Positions 16,563 to 23,857 of a stretch of DNA of 29,344 bases are shown here, one piece after another; position 1 is the stretch's first letter, and each line of letters starts with the position of its first letter. Source of the stretch: Candidatus Hodarchaeota archaeon. GTDB taxonomy: Archaea > Asgardarchaeota > Heimdallarchaeia > Hodarchaeales > YT1-039. The DNA is taken from contig JAEOTF010000203.1 of assembly GCA_016840025.1 (NCBI GenBank), forward strand, positions 1 to 29,344, read 5' to 3'. The notes under the pieces were generated by a model, which saw only the letters and a program-made list of their open reading frames with translations, had not been told where the DNA came from and searched no databases. The translations under genes were made by a program, and so were the position numbers.

Positions 16563-18826
16563 TTGATGTTGGTCTTGGAATAATAGAGTTAGATTTAGGT
16601 ACATTACTGTTGTTAATAAGCTTAGTAGCGTTAGTTCTTGATTATCTCTTCATCATATTTGGTGAATATGTTGAGAAATGGGAAATTTACTCAGAGATAG
16701 CTCTTGTTACAGGTAGTACATTACTGACTATCGCTTTTCTCTATTTCAGTTATTCAATTCTTACAGCGGATTATAGCTTTGAAACTGTCTATCTTTATGT
16801 TAGTAATGATATGGACTTTGTTATGAGATTATCAGCCATTTGGTCTGGTCGAGCTGGTTCATTTTTTTTCTGGAGTTTTCTAGGCTTAATCTGTTATCTC
16901 ATATTTCGCATTTTATTCCGCGATTCTGCTCACGAAACCATCCTTTGGCGTGCATTTGTGTTTACTTCGGCACAAGTATCCGCACTCGTAGCGTTAACAC
17001 TTCTTAATGAGCCTTTCAAGCCTGTAGACCTTCCTGCAAATATTCCCCTACCTATTACCGATGGGCAGGGATTAAACCCGTTATTAATGACTATATGGAA
17101 CGTTATTCACCCACCAGTCATCTTTGTTGGTTATGTATTATGTTTGGTTCCTACCGCTATTGCCATCACGAAAATTACCTTGCTAGACGATGGAAAGACC
17201 CCCAAATTTGAAAGTAAAGAAAAATTAACAAAATTTCTCGAATTCAATGTGTCTTTAGCATGGTTTGTACTATCATCGGGAATAATATTAGGTGGTTATT
17301 GGGCTTATATTACACTTGGTTGGGGTGGTTTTTGGGCATGGGATCCTGTAGAAACAGGATCTTTAATCCCATGGTTGTTCTTGACTCTCTATTACCATGG
17401 AAAACCTTTTTATCGTAAAAATGAATACTTGGGCAACTATATTATCAGCATGACATATACAGCTACCCTATTTGCTACTTTTATAACCCGTAGCAATATT
17501 ATTAACACCGTACATGGCTTCAATCCTACTGATAGCAATATACCTATTTTAGGGGAAATTCTTGCCTTCTTTCTTCCTAGTTTAGAGGCCGATGAAGGTA
17601 TCACATTACTTCTAGGTGTTTTGCTAACTACATTTCTTCTCCCCCATGCTTTTGGAATTAGAAATAAAGGTCTCTTAAATATCGATCTTGGACTAGATAG
17701 AGACGATTTTCAAGCCAGTAGATCTAAGACAACTGCTTTAAAAATATCCTTTCTTGCGGGTTTAATAGGGACGTATGTTATCATCGGTGGGTTAATTGCT
17801 CCAGTTGGATATGATTTCATTGGAAATCTCTTTCCCGTAGTATACGATGAATATGGCCCACAAATGACTGTTGATATGAATTTCTATAATACAGTGATGA
17901 CTATTTTCGGCGGCATCATGCTGATTGCTGGATTTTTCTGTACATTCTTTGCAAACATGAATATTCGGAAGAGATTGGGCTTTATATTTGGTGGATTAGT
18001 CGCTGGTGGTGCATTCGTTGTTGGTGGCTGGGGTGGTGTTGAATATACTCTTAATGAAGAAAACTTAACCCCTGAATTTCTAAATACTGTTTGGTCAACA
18101 AGCGATACAATTCTATTTTTATTCGAGGACTTTTGGACGACAGGTGACAAAGCAAATTTCGCTATTCCATTAATATTTCTTGCCTTAGTCGGAGTAACTA
18201 TCAATTTTGGCAGAGTTTTGGCATTTGAGACAAAACATCTATTTCGTAAAACTGGCCAGACGATGCTGCATCTATCATTTCTGCTAATTATGCTAGGGGC
18301 TCTTTTGAGTGCTAATTCAATAACAACGTGGTCTGGTATTGTACAAGGAGGGGGAGAATATCAAGTTGAAGGAACAACAATTACCTTAGAAGTTATAAGA
18401 ATAGAGGATACTATTCCTGAGTCAGAGAGGACTCTCAAAGAATACAATATCGAATTCCTACTGAAATCAGGAAATAGTATTGTCGGCGCTGGTGTTACGA
18501 GGCTCTCTATTGACCAAATATGGGGATATGATCGTAAAGTAACAATAATTTCATCTCTTTGGACAGATTATTATATTGTCACCCAAGATGCAGGTACAAA
18601 TCAATATGGAACCAATTTAGCACTGGTTCAGGTTAAAGTTGTCCCGTATATCAATATTCTATGGGCGGGGTGTATTATTCTTCATGTTGCTCTATTACCA
18701 TTAGTAATTCAGAGATTGCTTGACTTTAAGGCGTCTTCTGAAGTTATGAAAAATGAAGCAGAAAAGGCAGAAGATATAACTAAGTCAGAAGATATAGAAG
18801 AAGAAAACAGTAATAATTCAATCTGA
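16559..18826 (+). CDS. ccmF: cytochrome c heme lyase subunit CcmF
   Basis: 755 residues with many membrane helices. Family marks: GLNPLLMTIWNVIHPPV (His184), the tryptophan-rich WWD segment GWGGFWAWDPVETGSLIPW (about 254-272), TRSNIINTVHGF (His319), GQTMLHLSFLL (His about 575) and a C-terminal outer-face beta domain before the last helix. CcmF takes heme from holo-CcmE and attaches it to CXXCH apocytochromes. The length fits CcmF rather than the shorter CcmC. The TTG start overlaps the stop of the preceding gene, and ccmE follows directly. Its main clients here are likely the multiheme cytochrome and the heme-c-motif proteins on the right side. Confidence 0.95.
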   Translation: MIDVGLGIIELDLGTLLLLISLVALVLDYLFIIFGEYVEKWEIYSEIALVTGSTLLTIAFLYFSYSILTADYSFETVYLYVSNDMDFVMRLSAIWSGRAGSFFFWSFLGLICYLIFRILFRDSAHETILWRAFVFTSAQVSALVALTLLNEPFKPVDLPANIPLPITDGQGLNPLLMTIWNVIHPPVIFVGYVLCLVPTAIAITKITLLDDGKTPKFESKEKLTKFLEFNVSLAWFVLSSGIILGGYWAYITLGWGGFWAWDPVETGSLIPWLFLTLYYHGKPFYRKNEYLGNYIISMTYTATLFATFITRSNIINTVHGFNPTDSNIPILGEILAFFLPSLEADEGITLLLGVLLTTFLLPHAFGIRNKGLLNIDLGLDRDDFQASRSKTTALKISFLAGLIGTYVIIGGLIAPVGYDFIGNLFPVVYDEYGPQMTVDMNFYNTVMTIFGGIMLIAGFFCTFFANMNIRKRLGFIFGGLVAGGAFVVGGWGGVEYTLNEENLTPEFLNTVWSTSDTILFLFEDFWTTGDKANFAIPLIFLALVGVTINFGRVLAFETKHLFRKTGQTMLHLSFLLIMLGALLSANSITTWSGIVQGGGEYQVEGTTITLEVIRIEDTIPESERTLKEYNIEFLLKSGNSIVGAGVTRLSIDQIWGYDRKVTIISSLWTDYYIVTQDAGTNQYGTNLALVQVKVVPYINILWAGCIILHVALLPLVIQRLLDFKASSEVMKNEAEKAEDITKSEDIEEENSNNSI

Positions 18827-18847
18827 TCAAAATTAAGGTTGAGCTAT

Positions 18848-19240
18848 ATGGTACATCTTAGAAATGTCGTAATTGCAGCGGTATTAGTTATCACCTGTAT
18901 TGGTGCAATCGGTTATCTATTACTAGCATCTTCTGTACCAGTTTATAGTGTTCAAGAGATAATGGACAAATCTAACGTTGATTCTCTCATTGGAAAACGT
19001 ATTCAAGTAGTAGGTACGGTTATTGATACCAATGATACAGGATTCAAAATTAGAGATCCAGAAGATACAAATAGCACTGGTCCAATAATTTATATCGAAG
19101 ATATTAATGTAGAGAGACCAACAGGGTTTGAATTGGGAAAAACAGTGTTAGTTGAAGGAAAACTCCTCTCTACTACCACTTGGAAATTCAAGGCTACTAT
19201 GATTAGCACTAAATGTCCATCTAAGTACACAGAAGGCTGA
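18848..19240 (+). CDS. ccmE: heme chaperone CcmE, CXXXY type
   Basis: About 130 residues: one N-terminal membrane helix and an outer-face OB-fold (SLIGKRIQVVGTVID, GFKIRD, VLVEGKLL). The C-terminus reads KCPSKYTEG, i.e. CXXXY in place of the classic HXXXY, where the His binds heme covalently. The CXXXY form is known from archaea and some Desulfovibrio. I start at the ATG at 18848 because AAGG lies 9 bases before it; the TTG at 18839, three codons earlier, directly abuts that AAGG. It follows ccmF within about 20 bases and converges with ccmB, leaving 9 bases between the stops. Confidence 0.9.
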   Translation: MVHLRNVVIAAVLVITCIGAIGYLLLASSVPVYSVQEIMDKSNVDSLIGKRIQVVGTVIDTNDTGFKIRDPEDTNSTGPIIYIEDINVERPTGFELGKTVLVEGKLLSTTTWKFKATMISTKCPSKYTEG

Positions 19241-19249
19241 AGGTTCGAA

Positions 19250-19936
19250 TTATTCACCGATAAGTTCTTCCACAACTAGGAGGGCAAAGATAACAATTAG
19301 TACCGAGTGAATCATGAGTAGAAGGATATTCTGGAGAACCGAAGTTGGATCATTATAAAAGACTAAATCGATAGTGGCCTGTGTAGTTATCAAAACCGAA
19401 GGAAGTATCAAAGGAAAGAACAAAATAGGAATAGCGAGGGTCTTCGATTTTGCATAAATGGTTAAAAAGGCTACTGCGCATCCTGCAGTGGCTAGATCTA
19501 GTGTTCCAATTGCAAATAACAGGCAAAAAAGAAGAAATTCTCCTCGGAAATCAATTCTTAGAAAAACTACCGCTGAAATCAGGGTAAATATCTCAACAAC
19601 TGTCAGAATTACACTTAAATAAACTAGTTTGCTTAAAAAAATCGCTTGGGGTTTAACTGGAAGAGAATGTAGCGAATAAATTGAACTTTTCTTGATTTCT
19701 CTCGAAAAGACAGATGTCATCCCGAGCATCGTCATGAAAACAAGTATAAACCACATGCAAGCAGCTGAAACTGCATTCTTAGCATTCAGCGATAAATCGA
19801 CTAAATTATTGAGAGTAGAAAAAAGTAGAATCGAAGCAAACGAAAAAATTCCCATAGAGAAGAGAGTTTCTTTTTTTCTGAATTCTAATAAAATATCTTT
19901 CCTAGCAAGAAACAAAGTGTCAGTAATGATCGACAT
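19250..19936 (-). CDS. ccmB: heme exporter membrane subunit CcmB
   Basis: 228 residues, about six membrane helices. It begins LARKDILLEFRKKETLFSMGIFSFASILLF, the typical CcmB opening, and continues with VFSREIKKSSIYSLHSLPVKP and a late ILPSVLITTQATIDL segment. CcmB is the permease partner of the CcmA ATPase, which releases holo-CcmE from CcmC. AAGGAGAG lies just upstream of the ATG and the gene follows ccmA by 13 bases. It is last in the leftward ccmC-ccmD-ccmA-ccmB operon and ends 9 bases from the end of ccmE. Confidence 0.93.
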   Translation of the reverse strand: MSIITDTLFLARKDILLEFRKKETLFSMGIFSFASILLFSTLNNLVDLSLNAKNAVSAACMWFILVFMTMLGMTSVFSREIKKSSIYSLHSLPVKPQAIFLSKLVYLSVILTVVEIFTLISAVVFLRIDFRGEFLLFCLLFAIGTLDLATAGCAVAFLTIYAKSKTLAIPILFFPLILPSVLITTQATIDLVFYNDPTSVLQNILLLMIHSVLIVIFALLVVEELIGE

Positions 19937-19949
19937 GTATTCTCTCTCC

Positions 19950-20675
19950 TTAATTCATGCGGTCTAAGAAATAGTTATATTCGGAGGGAGTCAAAATTTT
20001 CAACAATTTTCCCTTTTCAAGGTAGAATACTCTGTTACACACGCGGGCCACTGCGTTAAAGTCATGAGAGCAGATTATAACTGTTGTTTCAGGTGGTTTG
20101 TCAGTGATAAGTTGATTTAAGAATTGTCTATTAGCAACATCAAGTCCACTAAACGGCTCATCAAGTAGAAGTAACTTCGGGTGATTTGGTAGAACTACTC
20201 TTAATATTTCTAACTTTTTTGCCATACCAGTTGAAAGCTCGTGCACCGGCCGATCTATATAAAATCGAATCTTATATTCTTTAATGGCGGTTTCAACAAC
20301 CTTTTTGGCCGAATCTGTTCGCCTTGTCATTCTTAAGAAAAATTCAAGATTTTCTCGTCCTGTTAAATCATCATAAAAGAAAGAATGGCTCAATAAAATT
20401 CCAATTTCCTTCTTAAAAAGATGCCGATCATCTTTAACCTTAGTTCCGAATAGCTCTACGCTTCCCGAAGTGGGCTTTATTAATAATGAAATAATTTTCA
20501 TCAACGTGCTTTTTCCAGCACCGTTATCTCCTAAAATTCCGATGGTTTCTCCTTTTAGTATCTCTAAACTCACTTTTTTCAAGGCATAAGTAAATCCATA
20601 GGTTTTTGTAATATCAAACAGCCGAAGTATGGGATGGTGGTTATAATAGCTTTCTTCCATAGCAATTATTTCCAT
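19950..20675 (-). CDS. ccmA: heme exporter ATP-binding subunit CcmA
   Basis: 241-residue ABC ATPase with Walker A GDNGAGKST, Q-loop region ILLSHSFFYDDLTGRENL, signature LSTGMAKKLEIL (degenerate relative to LSGGQ), Walker B LLLLDEPFSGLD and switch His in ICSHDF. Hydrolysis in CcmAB releases holo-CcmE from CcmC. It follows the ccmD-like gene by 20 bases and precedes ccmB by 13. The first ATG (20675) is used; a second, five codons in (20660), is possible. Context makes the Ccm assignment firm where sequence alone would give only a generic ABC ATPase. Confidence 0.92.
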   Translation of the reverse strand: MEIIAMEESYYNHHPILRLFDITKTYGFTYALKKVSLEILKGETIGILGDNGAGKSTLMKIISLLIKPTSGSVELFGTKVKDDRHLFKKEIGILLSHSFFYDDLTGRENLEFFLRMTRRTDSAKKVVETAIKEYKIRFYIDRPVHELSTGMAKKLEILRVVLPNHPKLLLLDEPFSGLDVANRQFLNQLITDKPPETTVIICSHDFNAVARVCNRVFYLEKGKLLKILTPSEYNYFLDRMN

Positions 20676-20695
20676 TCAAAAAATATTTAATTTAA

Positions 20696-20851
20696 TTACT
20701 CTTCTTTCAAGCTATTTAATTCTCTTTCCAATCTTTTTAACTTATTATTAGTCACATAGAGATATAGGAAGATCATCCCCCATACAACTACTGAAACAAA
20801 GAACATTAGGTTCAATTCGGAGTTCAATAATTCATCAAAGATATCTGCCAT
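20696..20851 (-). CDS. ccmD: CcmD-like small membrane protein (51 residues)
   Basis: A 51-codon frame between ccmC and ccmA, starting MADIFDELLNSELNLMFF. It has one membrane helix (about 14-33) followed by a charged helix (NNKLKRLERELNSLKEE). CcmD proteins are short single-helix proteins with a basic/charged cytoplasmic tail that hold CcmC, CcmE and CcmAB together. A GAGGTG ribosome site stands 6 bases before the ATG, one of the best in this window. Size, topology and exact place between ccmC (35 bases upstream) and ccmA (20 bases downstream) support the call. Sequence identity to known CcmD is expected to be low. Confidence 0.8.
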   Translation of the reverse strand: MADIFDELLNSELNLMFFVSVVVWGMIFLYLYVTNNKLKRLERELNSLKEE

Positions 20852-20886
20852 ATTTAACACCTCTTATCGTTATTTTTCCCAAAAAT

Positions 20887-21621
20887 TCATATTATCGCTT
20901 CCATCCTCTGCCTTATACTTTCTTTCAGCTTTAAGCCAATTTCGTTCGTTTTATAAGATATAAAAACTAATACTAATGTTATTATCCCGATGAATAAGAA
21001 ATTTGACATCAATAAAATGTCAATACCTGAGCCAAGCTCTGTTCGTTGTGGACTAGGGTGAAGTGCACCTACTACGAAGTTTGAGAGAGGAACAGAAGGA
21101 AAAGCAAAAATCCCAAACACTGCAGATAACGTAGCCTTCTTTTCGTGATCTTTCTCATCCACCATTTCACGAAAGATCAGTAATGCTGCATAGATTAACC
21201 ACATAATTAATGTCGCGGTCTCTCTTGCTTCCCATTGCCAGAAATAACCCCATTCAACCTTCGCCCACACCATACCCACCATAATCGTAATTGCTCCCAC
21301 TACTACACCTGTTTGGGCAGCTGAAAGTAAAATGAGATCAAACTTGATATCTTTCGTTTTAAGATAAATTAAGGCACTTAAAAGTACAATTCCAAAACAA
21401 AGGTAACTCGCAAAGGCGAATGGAACCATGTAAAAAATCGGATGCCCACTTACATTGAACCCCGTAAATGTTTCAACAGTTAAGAATATAAGGAAATAAT
21501 TAATTGTAGCTGCACAGAATAAAGCCGTTAAAATGACTCGTTCGTCTATTTTTTTGATCGTTTCAAATGCCAAAGCCTGATGCTCCTTATAAAACGCTAC
21601 ATATGTTAACAGCAGATTCAA
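20887..21621 (-). CDS. ccmC: heme-handling protein CcmC
   Basis: 244 residues, six membrane helices, with the tryptophan-rich motif WGYFWQWEARETATLIMW (about 124-141), whose usual Asp is Glu, and a late GALHPSPQR (His188). CcmC loads heme on CcmE. In the first outer loop, where most CcmC have HVP, this protein reads GHPIFYMVPFAF: Met in the His position, with a His five residues earlier (His60). Heme ligation may therefore differ. Frame start is TTG at 21621 with no ribosome site; an AT-rich TATA-like stretch lies near 21634-21641, so the mRNA may be nearly leaderless. It is first in the ccmC-ccmD-ccmA-ccmB operon. Confidence 0.88.
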   Translation of the reverse strand: MNLLLTYVAFYKEHQALAFETIKKIDERVILTALFCAATINYFLIFLTVETFTGFNVSGHPIFYMVPFAFASYLCFGIVLLSALIYLKTKDIKFDLILLSAAQTGVVVGAITIMVGMVWAKVEWGYFWQWEARETATLIMWLIYAALLIFREMVDEKDHEKKATLSAVFGIFAFPSVPLSNFVVGALHPSPQRTELGSGIDILLMSNFLFIGIITLVLVFISYKTNEIGLKLKESIRQRMEAII

Positions 21622-22030
21622 AATCTAGATACATCTATATTTTTCTGTGTTAATTAATAGTTTTAGCCGGGTAATAACTTTTAGATCAACAGCAACTACA
21701 AGATTCACAAAATAGAGTATCATTATTTCTTCCCAAATAAAAATAAAACTCTAAAAGAGCACTCCCTTCTGACAGTACCTACAAATCTTATCAAATCTAA
21801 CTAAATGCTAATAAAATGATAAGCCTCAATCGGGTGAGATCAGAACTATCATTTGATTTTTGTGGATTCCAACACTACAAGACACGGTGGAGCGGTTTAT
21901 TACCACTTGTGGGTTTATTGATTCGAACCCATCACTCTCCACTCTTGTTAGTGTAATTACCTTTTCTAAGAGTGGTTTTGTCAGCTATTAGTCGAAGTAA
22001 TGTAGTAATCTTTCTATTGGAAACAGCTTA
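21622..22030. other. 409-bp spacer: duplicated regulator flank plus an inserted stem-loop element
   Basis: From about 21781 to 21868 this matches the flank of the second regulator (23029-23115), sharing GATAAGC-TCAATCGG-TGAGATC at 21818-21841 and 23066-23089. Sequence from about 22003 into the regulator end matches 23132 onward. Between these blocks this copy has roughly 130 bases and the other only about 14. The extra segment contains the inverted repeat listed at 21872-21954. No coding frame is convincing. Confidence 0.6.
21872..21954. repeat. 83-nt imperfect inverted repeat (17-bp stem), MITE-like or structured RNA
   Basis: Left arm ACACTA-CAAGA-(CACG)-GTGGAG (21872-21892) pairs with right arm CTCCAC-TCTTG-(T)-TAGTGT (21937-21954), giving 6+5+6 base pairs with two bulges. 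An inner hairpin TGGGTT/AACCCA (21910-21915 with 21926-21931) sits in the loop. It lies in a segment present after regulator 1 but absent after regulator 2, so it looks inserted. It is too short and wrongly spaced for a tRNA. Confidence 0.55.
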
Positions 22031-22696
22031 TTACTTTCTAATGCGATACAGACAATAATTGTCGCCTTCTCTGAGACATAGTTCCTTCTTGACAGGTTGT
22101 CCGAACAATTCCCGTAGAATGGCCTCATCTACCTTACATACGAGGGCATTTACTTTTGTTAGCTTGTATACCAGACAATTATAGTTTTTCATGGCATAGC
22201 AATTGTTTTCTTCAATTAAATCGGGGTATTTGCCGTAATAATCGAAAATCTTGATCACGTATTCCATTCGTTCTCTCAAGGGAAGCGAGCAGAAATCAAT
22301 GTTGTACTGGATATTCATTTCCTCTATTATCCGATCAGCAATTTTTACACCAATCCGATCGAGGATGTCAACTGTCGAGTCAGCTCCGAACTCTTGTTCC
22401 ATCTCTTCTAGGAGATCCAAGGTAAATTCTACATAGACCTTGGGGAAAGTATCCATGGCATTCTCATGCAGATAATAGACGATCGCGGGTCTACCTGTAA
22501 TACCTCGTCTCTCACGACGAAGCACCAATTCTTCCGTTTCCAGGATGGTAAGATGTTGACGGATCGCATTAAGGCTTAACCCTAGAGTGTCCGCAATATC
22601 TTTGATTGAACTCCCCTCCGATTCTTTAAAATTGGCTTCTACAAGCAAATGTTGTAAGATTTTTCTACGTGTGGGGCTTGGTTCGACAACGGTCAT
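22031..22696 (-). CDS. SufR-like winged-helix regulator with Cys-rich sensor domain (copy 1)
   Basis: 221 residues. N-terminal winged helix (about 8-75): SPTRRKILQHLL, SSIKDIADTLGLSLNAIRQHLTILETEELV, then RRGITGRPAIVYYL as wing. The C-terminal domain has conserved cysteines C174, C187, C207 and C215 (NYNCLVYKL...LVCKVDEAILRELFG...ELCLREGDNYCLYRI), spaced 12, 19 and 7. This matches the SufR/ArsR-like family in which such cysteines hold an Fe-S cluster that reports iron or redox state. C136 and C166 are specific to this copy. A leftward TATAAGTG promoter lies 60 bases upstream of the ATG. It probably controls the redox genes around it, perhaps through the repeated 28-nt sites. Confidence 0.85.
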   Translation of the reverse strand: MTVVEPSPTRRKILQHLLVEANFKESEGSSIKDIADTLGLSLNAIRQHLTILETEELVLRRERRGITGRPAIVYYLHENAMDTFPKVYVEFTLDLLEEMEQEFGADSTVDILDRIGVKIADRIIEEMNIQYNIDFCSLPLRERMEYVIKIFDYYGKYPDLIEENNCYAMKNYNCLVYKLTKVNALVCKVDEAILRELFGQPVKKELCLREGDNYCLYRIRK

Positions 22697-22754
22697 TTTT
22701 TAACCTTCATATTGGTTCTAACTATACCTAGTCAGGTTCTTAAAGATGAAGAAT

Positions 22755-22762
22755 CACTTATA
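22755..22762 (-). promoter_or_regulatory. TATA element (TATAAGTG) of regulator 1
   Basis: On the minus strand GGTATAAGTG lies about 60 bases upstream of the regulator-1 ATG. The predicted start of transcription, roughly 25 bases downstream, leaves a leader of about 30-35 nt. Confidence 0.5.
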
Positions 22763-22956
22763 CCGATTTTATCAAGCAACTGTGATTCATATTAGGTTTA
22801 AACAATGAGAGAGAGAGATAAATACACTCTGAATCCTTTGGCTTGATATTTTTCATCGTTTTCTCTCTTGTTTTCTTGTATTAGTGAGTTGTTATAATAA
22901 CTAATAATCATATATATTTAGTTTTTTAAATGATGAATATTTCTATTAGAATTCTA

Positions 22957-22984
22957 CAGTTTAAAACGTTTTTATGGTTTAAAT
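22957..22984. promoter_or_regulatory. candidate operator, site 2 of 5
   Basis: CAGTTTAAAAC, then GGTTTAAAT at the same 8-10-8 spacing as site 1 (half-sites at 22959-22966 and 22977-22984). It lies between the two regulator genes, about 195 bp upstream of the TATA element of regulator 1, as expected for autoregulation at a distance. Confidence 0.5.
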
Positions 22985-23159
22985 TTCCTATATTCGTCTC
23001 TTAGTAAAAGACGAATATGAATAAGTCAATAAATCCTATCAAATCTTGCTGAATGTTAGAAAAAAGATAAGCTTCAATCGGATGAGATCGAAGCAATGAT
23101 TTGACTTTTGTGGGTTCTACCACCCGATTTCTAGTAATATTTCTATTGGAAACAGCTCA

Positions 23160-23825
23160 TTACTTTCTAATGCGATACAAGCAGTAATTGTCTCCCTCTC
23201 TTAGACATAGTTCCTTCTTGACAGGTTTCCCGAACAATTCCCGAAGAATGGCTTCATCTACCTTACACACGAGGATATTCGCTTTCGTTAACTTGTACAC
23301 CAGACAGTTATAGTTTTTCATGGCATAGGAATCGTTTTCTTCAATGAGGTCGGGGTATTTGCCGTAAAAATCGAAGAGTTTGACCACATAGTCCACCCGT
23401 TGACTCAGCGGGAGCGAACGAAAATCGATATGGTAACGGGTATTCATTAGCTCTATTATACGATCAGCAGTTTTTACACCTATCCGATCGAGCATCCCGA
23501 CAGTTGAGTCAATTCCATGTTTGAGTTCTATCTCACCAAGGAGATCCAAAGCAAATTCCACATAGACCTTAGGAAATCTATCCATTGCATTCTCATGCAG
23601 ATAATAGACAATTGCGGGTCTACCTGTTGTTCCCTGTCTCTCCTGGTGAAACACCAGATCTTCTTTTTCCAAGATGGTAAGATGTTGACGAACCGCGTTG
23701 AGACTTAAGCCTAATGTGTTCGCAATTTCTCTAATAGACTTTCCTTTACGTTCTTTGAAATTGCTTTCAACCAATAGATGCTGTAAGATTTTTCTACGAG
23801 TGGGGCTTACTTCTACAGTGGTCAG
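23160..23825 (-). CDS. SufR-like winged-helix regulator with Cys-rich sensor domain (copy 2), CTG start
   Basis: Aligned with copy 1, the coding match extends past the first in-frame TTG (23774) to a CTG at 23825 (codons: CTG ACC ACT GTA GAA), exactly opposite the ATG of copy 1 (ATG ACC GTT GTC GAA). GAGGAG stands about 7 bases before the CTG. The result is 221 residues, identical in length to copy 1. The winged helix (SPTRRKILQHLLVESNF...NAVRQHLTILEKEDLV) and cysteines C174, C187, C207 and C215 are kept, while C136 and C166 of copy 1 are absent. It follows the HdrD/DsrK-like gene by 32 bases, probably in one transcript with it, so it may sense the redox or iron state that concerns that complex. 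Starting at the TTG would delete the first recognition helix region. Confidence 0.8.
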   Translation of the reverse strand: MTTVEVSPTRRKILQHLLVESNFKERKGKSIREIANTLGLSLNAVRQHLTILEKEDLVFHQERQGTTGRPAIVYYLHENAMDRFPKVYVEFALDLLGEIELKHGIDSTVGMLDRIGVKTADRIIELMNTRYHIDFRSLPLSQRVDYVVKLFDFYGKYPDLIEENDSYAMKNYNCLVYKLTKANILVCKVDEAILRELFGKPVKKELCLREGDNYCLYRIRK

Positions 23826-23857
23826 ATTTATCTCCTCAAGATTTTATTGTTCTATTT

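Larger units (their letters stand above)
22697..23159. other. 463-bp spacer between the tandem regulators
   Basis: Contains the leftward promoter of regulator 1, a GTTTAAAC palindrome (22796-22803), a GA-repeat (GAGAGAGAGA at 22807-22818), operator site 2 (22957-22984), and from 23029 a block homologous to the flank after regulator 1. No gene is seen. Confidence 0.6.

Noticed and set aside
21886..21942. tRNA-like segment with TTCGAACCC and a GTGGAG/CTCCAC end pairing
   Set aside because: Only 56 bases between the paired ends, no D-arm or anticodon arm, and five unpaired bases between the T-like arm and the acceptor-like strand. Treated as an inverted-repeat element instead.
22796..22823. GTTTAAAC near the promoter of regulator 1 as another operator
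   Set aside because: The right half-site is missing at the required distance; the following sequence is a GA repeat.
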